Both the position numbers and the translations under genes were made by a program. Of a stretch of DNA of 64,000 nucleotides, positions 16,977 through 24,880 are shown piece after piece. The notes below the pieces were generated by a model that ran no database searches, was not told the DNA's origin, and saw only the letters and a program-made list of their open reading frames with translations. The stretch comes from Actinoalloteichus_B caeruleus (GTDB taxonomy: Bacteria; Actinomycetota; Actinomycetes; Mycobacteriales; Pseudonocardiaceae), in NCBI RefSeq assembly GCF_000718005.1, contig NZ_JODV01000001.1. The stretch is one strand, 5' to 3'. The number at the start of each line of letters is the position of its first letter. The stretch's first letter is position 1.

Positions 16977-17768
16977 TCAGACCTCCTGGTCGGAGCCGCG
17001 GCGTGTCGCGCGGACGCGCGCCTCGACACCATCGAGGATCCGGGCCAACCCGTAGTCGATGGCGCTCCCGGTGTCCTCGGGGCGCCCCTCATCACCGCCC
17101 TCGAAGACCCCGGCCGACATGAGGCGCACCAGGTTGGGGTACCGCTGGGGGTCGACGACAGCGCCCAGCGTGGCGGCGTAGTTCTGGATGTGGGCGGCGG
17201 ACTCACCGGAGGGGTCGCCCGCACGGGCACTGCCCAGGTCGAGGCTGATCCGGGAGAGGTCGCGCAACGCGCCAGTCAGGAACAGCGCGGTGAGCAGGGT
17301 CTCCTCCTCGCTCAGGCCGCTGCCGCCCAGTGCGCGCAACAGCTCCTCCATCCACGCGAGCTGGTTGGGACCCATCGGCGGCGTGTTCAGCTGGGCCCGG
17401 ACCAGCCACGGGTGCCGGCCGTAGAGGTCGACCAGGCCCCGGGAGACGATCTCCACCTCCTCCCGCCAGCCGCCGGGCGCGCCCGCCCCACTGGGAGGGC
17501 CGGCAGTCGCGGCGTCGACCATGAGGTCGATCAGCTGCTCCTTGCCGGAGAGGTACCGGTACAGCGACATCGTGCTGTAGCCGAGTTCGGCCGCGACCCG
17601 CTGCATCGACAGCTCGTCGAGCCCTTCGGCGTCCGCCACCGCGATGGCGGCGGCGACGATCTTCGTCAGGCTCAGCCTCGGTTTCGGCCCCCGGGACGGT
17701 CGTGCCATCTGGTCCCGCCAGAGCAGTTCCAGGCTGCTTGGCCGCGCGTCCTCGCCGTCCGCTGTCAT
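16977..17768 (-). CDS. TetR-family regulator of the DrrAB-like exporter
   Basis: 263 residues. The HTH comprises LTKIVAAAIAVADAEGLDEL and MQRVAAELGYSTMSLYRYLS, followed by a TetR_C-type (TetR/tetracenomycin-repressor-like) ligand domain including VSRGLVDLYGRHPWLVRA. ATG at 17768 (GGGTGGG upstream) is chosen over an upstream in-frame codon that would lie inside the operator region. It is divergent from the ABC exporter genes, and the shared 126-bp intergenic region carries nested inverted repeats directly on the exporter promoter, making it the likely repressor of drrAB-like transcription. Confidence 0.9.
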   Translation of the reverse strand: MTADGEDARPSSLELLWRDQMARPSRGPKPRLSLTKIVAAAIAVADAEGLDELSMQRVAAELGYSTMSLYRYLSGKEQLIDLMVDAATAGPPSGAGAPGGWREEVEIVSRGLVDLYGRHPWLVRAQLNTPPMGPNQLAWMEELLRALGGSGLSEEETLLTALFLTGALRDLSRISLDLGSARAGDPSGESAAHIQNYAATLGAVVDPQRYPNLVRLMSAGVFEGGDEGRPEDTGSAIDYGLARILDGVEARVRATRRGSDQEV

Positions 17769-17787
17769 CGCCCACCCATCACGTCGG

Positions 17788-17816
17788 TTGACGACGATCC
17801 TAAAACTGTGTATGAA
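17788..17816 (+). promoter_or_regulatory. Promoter of the DrrAB-like operon
   Basis: TTGACG (17788-17793) and TATGAA (17811-17816) are separated by 17 bp, a near-consensus housekeeping promoter. Initiation near 17823 gives a leader of about 72 nt. On the other strand TAGGAT (17802-17797) could serve the tetR gene. Confidence 0.7.
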
Positions 17817-17848
17817 ATACACACAACAGTGTGCAACGTACACAGTTT
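17803..17848. promoter_or_regulatory. Nested inverted repeats: TetR operator region
   Basis: AAACTGTGTA (17803-17812) and TACACAGTTT (17839-17848) are a perfect 10-bp pair. Inside, TGTGTAT-GAA-ATACACA (17807-17823) is a perfect 7+7 palindrome covering the -10 of the exporter promoter. A second weaker half-matched site, GTGTGC/GTACAC, lies at 17830-17843. This suggests two repressor dimers. Confidence 0.7.
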
Positions 17849-17894
17849 CTCTCCGGCGGGTCACCCGCCTCCCTACACCTCACGGGGACACCAC

Positions 17895-18863
17895 ATGACC
17901 ACCACCGCCTTTCCGATCCAGGCGAGCGGCCTGCGCCGCTCCCTCGGGTCGACCCAGGTGCTCGACGGCGTCGACCTCCGCGTGCCACGCGGAACGCTGC
18001 TGGCCCTGCTCGGCCCCAACGGCGCCGGGAAGACCACCACCGTCCGCATCCTCAGCACCCTGCTCCAGCCCGACTCGGGCACCGCCACCGTCAACGGCCA
18101 CGACGTCGTGACGGAGGGGGCCGCCGTCCGCAGATCCATCGGCCTGACCGGTCAGTACGCGACCCTCGACGACCTGCTGACCGGGCGGGAGAACCTGGTG
18201 ATGATGGGTCGCCTGCGGCACCTCGACCGTCGCGCCGCCCGCCGGGACGCCCAGAACCTGCTCGAACGCTTCGACCTGACCGAGGCCGCCGACCGACCCG
18301 TCCGCACCTACTCCGGTGGGATGCGGCGACGCCTCGACCTGGCCGCCAGCCTGCTGGGCGGTCCGCCGGTGCTCTTCCTCGACGAACCGACGACCGGGCT
18401 CGACCCGAGGAGCAGGGTGAGCCTCTGGGACACCGTCCGCGAACTGCTGGCTTCCGGGGTCACGATCCTGCTCACCACCCAGTACCTGGAGGAGGCCGAC
18501 CAACTGGCGGACCGGGTCGCCCTCATCAACGGCGGGCGGATCGCAGCCGAGGGCACGTCCGACCAGCTCAAGAGGCGGATCGGCACCGCGCGTCTCGACC
18601 TGTCCTTCGCCACCGAGGCCGAACGGCACCACGCGGCGCGGCTCCTGCTCCCATCCGAGGCAGCACGGGACACCGGGGAAACCAGGCTGAGCGTCCCGGT
18701 CGACGGGGTCGACGAACTCGGCCACCTGATCGGCCGGCTGGGACACGCCGGCGTGCGAGTGGCCGACTTCGAGGTCAGCAAACCCACCCTCGACGACGTG
18801 TTCCTCTCCCTGACCGAGGACCGCGCGTCCACCGGCCCGGCCCCCGTGGAGGCACGGCGATGA
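17895..18863 (+). CDS. DrrA-like drug-exporter ATP-binding protein
   Basis: 322-residue ABC ATPase of the daunorubicin-resistance (DrrA) family. Walker A is GPNGAGKT, the signature is YSGGMRRRLDLAASL, Walker B is VLFLDEPTTGLDPRSR, and LLTTQYLEEADQLADR is the DrrA-type switch region. The C-terminal regulatory domain ends in FEVSKPTLDDVFLSLTE, the motif characteristic of DrrA. It energises the permease encoded by the overlapping next gene. Substrate is probably an amphipathic drug; the divergent TetR gene would sense it. Confidence 0.93.
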   Translation: MTTTAFPIQASGLRRSLGSTQVLDGVDLRVPRGTLLALLGPNGAGKTTTVRILSTLLQPDSGTATVNGHDVVTEGAAVRRSIGLTGQYATLDDLLTGRENLVMMGRLRHLDRRAARRDAQNLLERFDLTEAADRPVRTYSGGMRRRLDLAASLLGGPPVLFLDEPTTGLDPRSRVSLWDTVRELLASGVTILLTTQYLEEADQLADRVALINGGRIAAEGTSDQLKRRIGTARLDLSFATEAERHHAARLLLPSEAARDTGETRLSVPVDGVDELGHLIGRLGHAGVRVADFEVSKPTLDDVFLSLTEDRASTGPAPVEARR

Positions 18864-19672
18864 GCGTTCAGACGATGCCCTGGCTCACCCCGGCCCCGCC
18901 GCTGCCCTCCCCGGTCCGCCGAGCCACCTCGGCGAGCGCCGTCCTCGTCGGGCGGGGGTTGCGGCACCTGAGGCGCAGTCCGGAACAGGTGGTCCTCGCG
19001 GTCGCCGTGCCCACCAGCATCCTGCTGATCTTCCGGTACCTCTTCGGCGGTGCGATCGACACCGGAGGCGCCTACGTCGACTACCTGATCTCCGGGGTCA
19101 TCGCCATCGGCGTCGGCATCAGCGCGATGTCCACCACCAGCTCGGTCAGCCAGGACATGACGAACGGGATCGTGGACCGGTTCCGGTCGCTGCCGATGCC
19201 CGCCTCGGCGGTCCTCGTCGGCCACGTCGTGGCCACGGTGGCCCGTGCGCTGATCTCGTTGACCACCCTCATCCTGGTCGGGCTCCTGGTCGGGTTCCGC
19301 CCGTCCGCCGGCGTGCTGGAATGGCTGCTCGCGATCGGCCTGCTGGTCCTCTTCGCGCTCGGCTTCGCCTGGTTGGCGGCCCTGCTGGGGCTGCTGGCCA
19401 GCAGCGTGGACGCGGCCAGCGGCTACGGGACGATCCTGCTCTTCCTGCCCCAGGCCAGCAGCGCCTTCGTCCCCCCGGAGACCATGCCGACCGCCCTGCG
19501 GGTCTTCGTGGAGAACCAGCCGATCAGCCTCGTCATCGACGCCGTCCGGGGACTGCTGTTGGGAGTGCCCGCCGACGGGGCCGGCGTGGCCGCCGTCATC
19601 TGGTGGACCGCGATCACCGCGGTGGCCGTACCGCTGGCGGCCGTGCTCTACCGGCGACGAGCGGTCGGCTGA
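18860..19672 (+). CDS. DrrB-like ABC-2 exporter permease
   Basis: 270-residue membrane protein with six segments. The family signature region SSVSQDMTNGIVDRFRSLPM is present, as is the FLPQASSAFVPPETMP loop typical of DrrB-type permeases. Its ATG at 18860 overlaps the ATPase stop (ATGA), so the two are translationally coupled and form the exporter. No further gene follows in the operon. Confidence 0.92.
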   Translation: MSVQTMPWLTPAPPLPSPVRRATSASAVLVGRGLRHLRRSPEQVVLAVAVPTSILLIFRYLFGGAIDTGGAYVDYLISGVIAIGVGISAMSTTSSVSQDMTNGIVDRFRSLPMPASAVLVGHVVATVARALISLTTLILVGLLVGFRPSAGVLEWLLAIGLLVLFALGFAWLAALLGLLASSVDAASGYGTILLFLPQASSAFVPPETMPTALRVFVENQPISLVIDAVRGLLLGVPADGAGVAAVIWWTAITAVAVPLAAVLYRRRAVG

Positions 19673-20017
19673 CCGACCACCAGGCCGGACAGGACGGCGG
19701 CGGGCGAGCCCGCGCCGCGTCGTTCGTCACAGATGACTTCTCGACCCGCGAGTAACAGTGTTGTGTGACTCGCCGCGCGAGTTCGGCGCGAGCGGCCACT
19801 GACGGCAGGACGCCTCCGACACCCGGCCCAACCCGGCCGGGCCCGGCGGAGGCGGACCCGCTCTGGGGGTGTGGCCGCTCGCGCCGGACCCCGCCCCCGG
19901 GCGCCCGGGTGGCGGAACGCCGTGGGTGGGCGCGGACCCCGGTCCTCGCCCACGACCACGAACCCCGCCAGGCGGGACCTCCCCGACGGCGCGGACCGGG
20001 CCGGGGCACTCGCCTCC
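19673..20017. other. 345-bp convergent intergenic region
   Basis: Separates the drrB-like gene from the convergent LysR gene. It contains several GC-rich self-complementary stretches (for example CCCGGGCGCCCGGG near 19900) that could terminate transcription from both sides. No gene supported. Confidence 0.4.
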
Positions 20018-20920
20018 TCAGAGCCGACCGCGCGGTGGCGGGCCGACCGACCGAGCGATCGCCTCGGCCACCGCGGTGACCGCGGGGGACGCCCACCGGC
20101 GGGCACTCGTCACCAGCAGGAGCGGCACCTCCGCCACCACCGGGCCATCCACCCGCAGGAGCGTCCGCTCGGCCAGCGGCCCACCCACCGCCACCACCGG
20201 CAACACCGACAGGCCCAGCCCCGCCTCGACGCAGGACCTGGCCGCCTCGACGCTGCCGAAGTGGGTCACCCGGGGCCGCCCGCCCGTGGCAGCCCGCAGA
20301 TCACGCAGGAACCGGTCGGTGTAGTGGCAGCCCTCCTCCATGAGGAAGTAGGTGTACCCGGCCAGGTCGTGCCAGGACTGGGGCCCGTTGGCCGCCGGGT
20401 GTTCCGCACCGGCCACCAGGGCCACCGGCTCCCTCCCTATCCTCGTGACGGCGTGGTCCCCGGCGACCTCCTCCTCCAGCACCAACGCGATGTCGACCCC
20501 GCCGTCGGCCCTGGACAGTTCCCGCAGCGCGGCGGCCGTGCCGAGCGGGTGCAGCCGGACCCGCAGGTCCGGGAAGCTCGTCATCAGGCCCGCGACGACA
20601 GGCGGCAGCCGGTAGGCGCACACCGACTCGGTGGCACCGATGACCACCTCCCCCTCCACCGCGTCCCCGCCCCGCGCCCCGAGCAGCAGCTGGTGTTCGG
20701 CGTCGAGCACCCCCCTCGCCAGCTCCGCCACCCGCCGACCCACCTGGGTCAGGCGCGCTCCGGAGGGGAGCCGGTCGAGGAGCCGGACCCCCAGCTCGGA
20801 CTCCAGCGCCCTGACGTGGCTGGTCACGGTCGACTGCACCACGTGCAGTTCGAGACCGGCCCTGGTGAAGTTCCCCGTCCTGGCCACGGCCAGGAACGTC
20901 CGGAGGAGGTTCGTGTCCAC
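20018..20920 (-). CDS. LysR-family transcriptional regulator
   Basis: 300 residues with the LysR N-terminal winged HTH (NLLRTFLAVARTGNFTRAGL, then VVQSTVTSHVRALESELGVR). A periplasmic-binding-protein-like effector domain follows, starting EGEVVIGATESVCAYRLPP. GTG at 20920 starts exactly at the conserved domain and lies 6 nt after TACCGT, so the message is probably leaderless; a longer frame upstream would run through the operator region. It is divergent from the phzF-like gene and probably controls it. Confidence 0.88.
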   Translation of the reverse strand: MDTNLLRTFLAVARTGNFTRAGLELHVVQSTVTSHVRALESELGVRLLDRLPSGARLTQVGRRVAELARGVLDAEHQLLLGARGGDAVEGEVVIGATESVCAYRLPPVVAGLMTSFPDLRVRLHPLGTAAALRELSRADGGVDIALVLEEEVAGDHAVTRIGREPVALVAGAEHPAANGPQSWHDLAGYTYFLMEEGCHYTDRFLRDLRAATGGRPRVTHFGSVEAARSCVEAGLGLSVLPVVAVGGPLAERTLLRVDGPVVAEVPLLLVTSARRWASPAVTAVAEAIARSVGPPPRGRL

Positions 20921-20942
20921 CTGGCCACGGTATCGGCTTCCT

Positions 20943-20967
20943 CGATGAACGCCATCGGACTTCATCG
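20943..20967. promoter_or_regulatory. Candidate LysR-type binding site between lysR and phzF-like genes
   Basis: CGATGAA (20943-20949) and TTCATCG (20961-20967) are a perfect 7-bp inverted repeat with an 11-nt spacer. A further half-like TCGATGA occurs at 20974-20980. The repeat lies over the expected -35 side of the LysR promoter. Confidence 0.55.
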
Positions 20968-21003
20968 TTGGACTCGATGACCGCCAGCGGGCACCGTGGG
21001 GAC

Positions 21004-21849
21004 ATGACCACCGTGCTGCGCTACGCGTCCTTCACCAGCGACCCCGCCGGCGGCAACCCGGCCGGGGTCGTGTTGGACGCCCGGGGCCTCGACGACGACA
21101 CCCTGCTCGGTATCGCCGCCGACGTCGGCTACTCCGAGACCGCCTTCCTCAACCCGACCGACACCGACGGCCAGCGCTACGGCCTGCGGTTCTTCAGCCC
21201 GCTGGCCGAGGTGGCGTTCTGCGGTCACGCCACGGTCGCCGCGGCGGTGGCGCTCGCCGAGCACCACGGCCGCTCCGGGCGCCTGGTCTTCGACACCCCC
21301 GCCGGCGCGGTTCCCGTCACCACCGACGGCGGCCGTCCCGCCGCCGCCACCCTGACGAGCGTGCCCAGCCGCTCGCGTCCCGCCTCCGAGGAGGAGGTCG
21401 CCGACGCGCTGGCCGCCCTCCGGTGGTCCCGCGAGGACCTCGACCCGGCCTGGCCGCCGCACGTGTCCTTCGCCGGCAACGACCACCTCATACTCGGGGC
21501 GCGCACCCGGGAACGGCTGGCCCGGCTCGACTACGACTTCGACGCGCTGGCCGAGGTGAGCCGCGAACGCGGGTGGCAGACGACCCAGTTGTTCTGGTCC
21601 CAGGACGAGGGCACCGTCCACTCCCGCAACCCCTTCCCCCTTGGCGGGGTGGTCGAGGACCCGGCCACCGGCGCCGCGGCGGCCGCCTTCGGCGGTTATC
21701 TGCGCGCCGTCGGACGAGTGCCGCGACCGCGCGAGATCCGGATCATCCAGGGGGAGGACATGGGACGCCGAGGGGAACTCCTCGTCGGCGTCGGACCGGA
21801 CGACCCTCGGATCCGGGTCAGCGGTCACGCCGTCCGCATTCCGGGCTGA
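21004..21849 (+). CDS. PhzF-family phenazine-biosynthesis-like isomerase
   Basis: 281-residue protein of the PhzF/diaminopimelate-epimerase-like fold. Hallmarks are FTSDPAGGNPAGVV at the N-terminus, YSETAFL with the acidic catalytic residue, LRFFSPLAEVAFCGHATVAAA, and the C-terminal DPATGAAAAAFGGYLR. No other phenazine genes are nearby, so this is a stand-alone isomerase or epimerase of unknown substrate, not evidence for a phenazine pathway. ATG at 21004 is preferred to an upstream in-frame TTG at 20968 inside the regulatory repeat. Confidence 0.9.
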   Translation: MTTVLRYASFTSDPAGGNPAGVVLDARGLDDDTLLGIAADVGYSETAFLNPTDTDGQRYGLRFFSPLAEVAFCGHATVAAAVALAEHHGRSGRLVFDTPAGAVPVTTDGGRPAAATLTSVPSRSRPASEEEVADALAALRWSREDLDPAWPPHVSFAGNDHLILGARTRERLARLDYDFDALAEVSRERGWQTTQLFWSQDEGTVHSRNPFPLGGVVEDPATGAAAAAFGGYLRAVGRVPRPREIRIIQGEDMGRRGELLVGVGPDDPRIRVSGHAVRIPG

Positions 21850-21939
21850 ACCCCGGGGTGCGCGGGGATCAGGTCACCGTTGTACTCCGACCACCGCGTG
21901 ACCAGGTCCGTCGTGGCCCCCGGTCGCTAGCCTTCGAGA

Positions 21940-24189
21940 GTGCACGCACGTGACGTCGCCCCACCCCAGCCGATCGACTGGTCCACCCTGGTCCACGCCC
22001 ACGGGCCGGCTGAGGACACCCCCGGACTGATCGAACGGCTCCGGGACGACGACTGGGAGGAGGCCGCGACCGAGCTGTTCGGCTCGATCCTGCGCCAGGG
22101 CGGCGTCTACCCGGCCACGATCGCCGCGCTCCCCCTGCTCGTCCACGTGGCCCTCTCCCCCGACGCCCCCGGCCGGGTCGGCTCGCTGCGGCTGCTGCGC
22201 GCCTACACCGAGGCCGTCGCCACCGGGGCCGGCCGTGACTCGACCCATCTCCCGGCGGGCACGGACCTCGAGCTGTTCGACCAGCGCGCCCGGTCCGCGG
22301 CGCGGGACGCGGTCCGCGCGCTGGTCCCGATCCTGGACGACCCCGACGCCCGGATCCGGGAGGCGGCCTACGGGTGCGTGGTCCACGTCGACGACCGCGA
22401 ACTGGTCGCCGAGATCGTCGGGCCGCTGCGGAGCCGGCTCGGCCACGAACGGGACGTCGGCGCGGCCAGCGCGCTGGTGGAGCCCCTGATCCGGCTGGGC
22501 GCGTTCGACGCCGAGGACTTCCGGGTGGTGGTGGCGGCCGGCGCGGACGGCGTCATCTTCGCCGCCGCGTGGTGCGCGGTGGCCACCGGCACCGATCTCC
22601 CCGGCGCCGTCGAGCACCTGGTGCGGCTGTGGCCGGGTGAGGCCGACCGGTACCCGGGAGGCGGTGCGGGACGGTCGCTCGACGCCCTGGTGCGGGCCGC
22701 CGGCCCGTCGGCCGTACCCGCGCTGCGGTCGCTCCGGGACACGGGTTCGGTCCCGGTCGCCGACCTCGCGACGGCCTGGGTCGGGGTGGCCGAGTCCTCC
22801 CGGTCGACCGCCGGAACGGCGCTGGACGCGCTGCTGGGGCTCGTCGACGAGGCCCCGCCCACCGGAGCGGCGATCGTCCTCGCCGGTGCCCTGGGCGAGC
22901 TCCGCCACGGGGCGCGGGGACGAACGCCGGAGGTCTGCGACGGCGTCGCCAGGCTTGTCGGCGCGGTCCCCGCCCCGGGCGCGGTGCCCGACCCGGACCG
23001 GGCGAGGGTGTTGGCCACCGGGGCCGCCGTCCTGTTCGGGGCACGGGACCCGAGGTGGACCACCTTCGCCGAGGCCGTGCTCCGAGCTCCCGAGGAACCC
23101 CACGTCGAGGACGGCACGACCCGGGTCCCCTTCTCCCTCGTGTTCGGTGGCGCCTCCGGCCGCCGCGACCCGGCCTGGGCCCACCGGGAACTCGTGTCGC
23201 TCGCCGGCCGCGCCATCACCGCCTGGCCGGGGGCCGCGCCCCGCTGGCTGGACCTGGTGGCCGGTCTTCCCCAGTCCGACGACACGGTGCGCATCGCGCT
23301 CGCGTCGGTGGCGCTGGCGCCCTCGGGGGCCTGCCGCGTGCTGGCCAAGGCGGCCGCGCACCACTCCGCGCTGTTCACGATCGGCCTCCGCCGCCGCACG
23401 GCCAGGGCGCTGCGGTCGGTCCGGCCGGACTCCGACTTGGCCGAGGCGTGGCTCCTCACCACCTGGGCGGTACTCGACCCGCACGAACACGAGTTGACCT
23501 TCGAGGAGGCGTGGGAACTCGTCGGGGGTGACGGCAGGGCCGACGCCGAACTGCTCGCCGTCTGGGTCACGCGGTACTCGCCGGCCGTCCGGGCGGCCTG
23601 CCTCCGGCTGCTCGACGGTTCCGCGCGCACCTCCCACCAGGCCCGGGAATGCCAGCTCGTCGCGGCTCGCGCGGTGGCGGAACACGAGGACGTGGAGCGG
23701 ATGTGGCCCACCCTGCTGGCGGTGGCGGACGCGGCGGGGCGCCCGTTCGCGGAGGCCGTCGCGCTCGGCAACGAGCTGGTGGGAGGGCACACCCGGTCGC
23801 GGACCGGCTGGGTGGACCTGCTCCGGGACGTCGCCGGGAACGGCCGCCCCTCGTGGTCCGGCCCTGACCACCACGCCACCGCCGTCGCGGTGCGGGCGCT
23901 GTGGGCGCTGGGAGCGATCTCCCCGGAGGACACCGTGGACTGGGGCCTCTCGGCCCTGACCGCCTCGATCTCCTCCGGCCACGGCGTGCGGGTGGCGGAG
24001 GAGATCTCCGAGCCGGTGCGGGAGGCGTCCGCCCCCCGGCCCGCGTTGCGGGCCCGGGTCGCAGCCGCCCTCGCACCGGTCCTCGAGTCCGACGCGCGGG
24101 TGCCCGGGCCAGGCGGCGGCCTCGCCGACGACGTCCGGCTGCGGGCGGCCCTGCGGGAGATCACGGGCACGCGGACCGTCCTCGACTAG
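21940..24189 (+). CDS. Large helical-repeat (HEAT-like) protein of unknown function
   Basis: 749 residues, soluble, no signal peptide or membrane segment. It is built of repeated Ala/Leu-rich amphipathic helix pairs, for example VRALVPILDDPDARIREAAY and ALRSVRPDSDLAEAWL, which reads like HEAT/ARM repeats; no catalytic motif is recognised. Tryptophan-containing WSTLVHAHG at the N-terminus may mark a capping region. GTG at 21940 is six nucleotides after TAGCCT, so it is probably leaderless. It converges on a DUF4303-like gene with only 26 bp between stops. A scaffold or protein-binding role is inferred from the fold type only. Confidence 0.7.
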   Translation: MHARDVAPPQPIDWSTLVHAHGPAEDTPGLIERLRDDDWEEAATELFGSILRQGGVYPATIAALPLLVHVALSPDAPGRVGSLRLLRAYTEAVATGAGRDSTHLPAGTDLELFDQRARSAARDAVRALVPILDDPDARIREAAYGCVVHVDDRELVAEIVGPLRSRLGHERDVGAASALVEPLIRLGAFDAEDFRVVVAAGADGVIFAAAWCAVATGTDLPGAVEHLVRLWPGEADRYPGGGAGRSLDALVRAAGPSAVPALRSLRDTGSVPVADLATAWVGVAESSRSTAGTALDALLGLVDEAPPTGAAIVLAGALGELRHGARGRTPEVCDGVARLVGAVPAPGAVPDPDRARVLATGAAVLFGARDPRWTTFAEAVLRAPEEPHVEDGTTRVPFSLVFGGASGRRDPAWAHRELVSLAGRAITAWPGAAPRWLDLVAGLPQSDDTVRIALASVALAPSGACRVLAKAAAHHSALFTIGLRRRTARALRSVRPDSDLAEAWLLTTWAVLDPHEHELTFEEAWELVGGDGRADAELLAVWVTRYSPAVRAACLRLLDGSARTSHQARECQLVAARAVAEHEDVERMWPTLLAVADAAGRPFAEAVALGNELVGGHTRSRTGWVDLLRDVAGNGRPSWSGPDHHATAVAVRALWALGAISPEDTVDWGLSALTASISSGHGVRVAEEISEPVREASAPRPALRARVAAALAPVLESDARVPGPGGGLADDVRLRAALREITGTRTVLD

Positions 24190-24202
24190 GAGGGGTGCCC
24201 TC

Positions 24203-24230
24203 GGCGGCCGCCCGGTCAGCAGCGGCCGCC
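24203..24230. terminator. Bidirectional hairpin between convergent genes
   Basis: GGCGGCCGC (24203-24211) and GCGGCCGCC (24222-24230) form a perfect 9-bp stem with a 10-nt loop. It overlaps the 3' end of the minus-strand gene and lies just past the plus-strand stop. Confidence 0.55.
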
Positions 24231-24788
24231 TCCCCGCTCAGCGACGTCTGAGGTGCCACCCGCTCGTCCCGACCACGACCAGGCACGCATCGCCCGGCCC
24301 CGCGGTTCGACCTCCTGGTCGAGCGGGACGACCACCGGGGCGCGCGGGAAGTCCCGGGCGAGGCCGGCGGCCACCCGCTCGCACGCGCGGACGACCGTGT
24401 CGAGGAACCTCCGGTGCACCGCGTGCCACCGGTCCAGGCCGCCCTGGACCGCCTCCGCCGTCACCCGCTCGCCCCACCGCAGCCAGGACCCCGGCTCCCG
24501 CCAGTCGTCGAAGCGTTGCCACGGCCAGTCGGCCGCGCTCCAGCGCAGCTCCTCCCGGGCCTCGGGGGCCTGCCGGTCCAGCCATTCCTCGCCGGCCGCG
24601 GCGAAGACGGGCAGGGAGATCGCCCCGCCCGGCTCGGCGTGGAAGCGGTGCACCGCGACGGCGTACACCCGCTCGCCGCCCGCCGAGTCCAGCGTGGCCC
24701 TGGCGAAGTCGTCCAGCTCGTCGGTGAGGCTCGCCGCGAGGGCGCCCCAGTCGAGGGGACCGCCGTCGACCGGGGGTCGTGGCGGCAC
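24216..24788 (-). CDS. DUF4303-like small cytosolic protein
   Basis: About 190 residues. The sequence has the layout I associate with DUF4303: an amphipathic helix (LTDELDDFARATLDS), a strand-rich segment RVYAVAVHRF, and an ELRWSAADWPWQ motif followed by helices. Function unknown. GTG at 24788 is chosen because GAGGAGG lies eight bases upstream; other in-frame codons upstream lack this. It follows the siderophore permease gene by about 92 bp on the same strand and may be cotranscribed, but its partner could equally be the convergent HEAT-like gene. Family assignment is tentative. Confidence 0.6.
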   Translation of the reverse strand: MPPRPPVDGGPLDWGALAASLTDELDDFARATLDSAGGERVYAVAVHRFHAEPGGAISLPVFAAAGEEWLDRQAPEAREELRWSAADWPWQRFDDWREPGSWLRWGERVTAEAVQGGLDRWHAVHRRFLDTVVRACERVAAGLARDFPRAPVVVPLDQEVEPRGRAMRAWSWSGRAGGTSDVAERGGGRC

Positions 24789-24880
24789 GTCGTCGACCTC
24801 CTCACCGGAGACCCATCCGCTCCTCACCGGCCGTTCTCCCTCGTCGCCCGTGCCCCGGCTCCCGGCCCCCGCGCCCGCCG

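Noticed and set aside
21004..21849. Phenazine biosynthesis locus
   Set aside because: Only the PhzF-like isomerase is present. No phzA/B/C/D/E/G homologues are nearby, so the name would be misleading.
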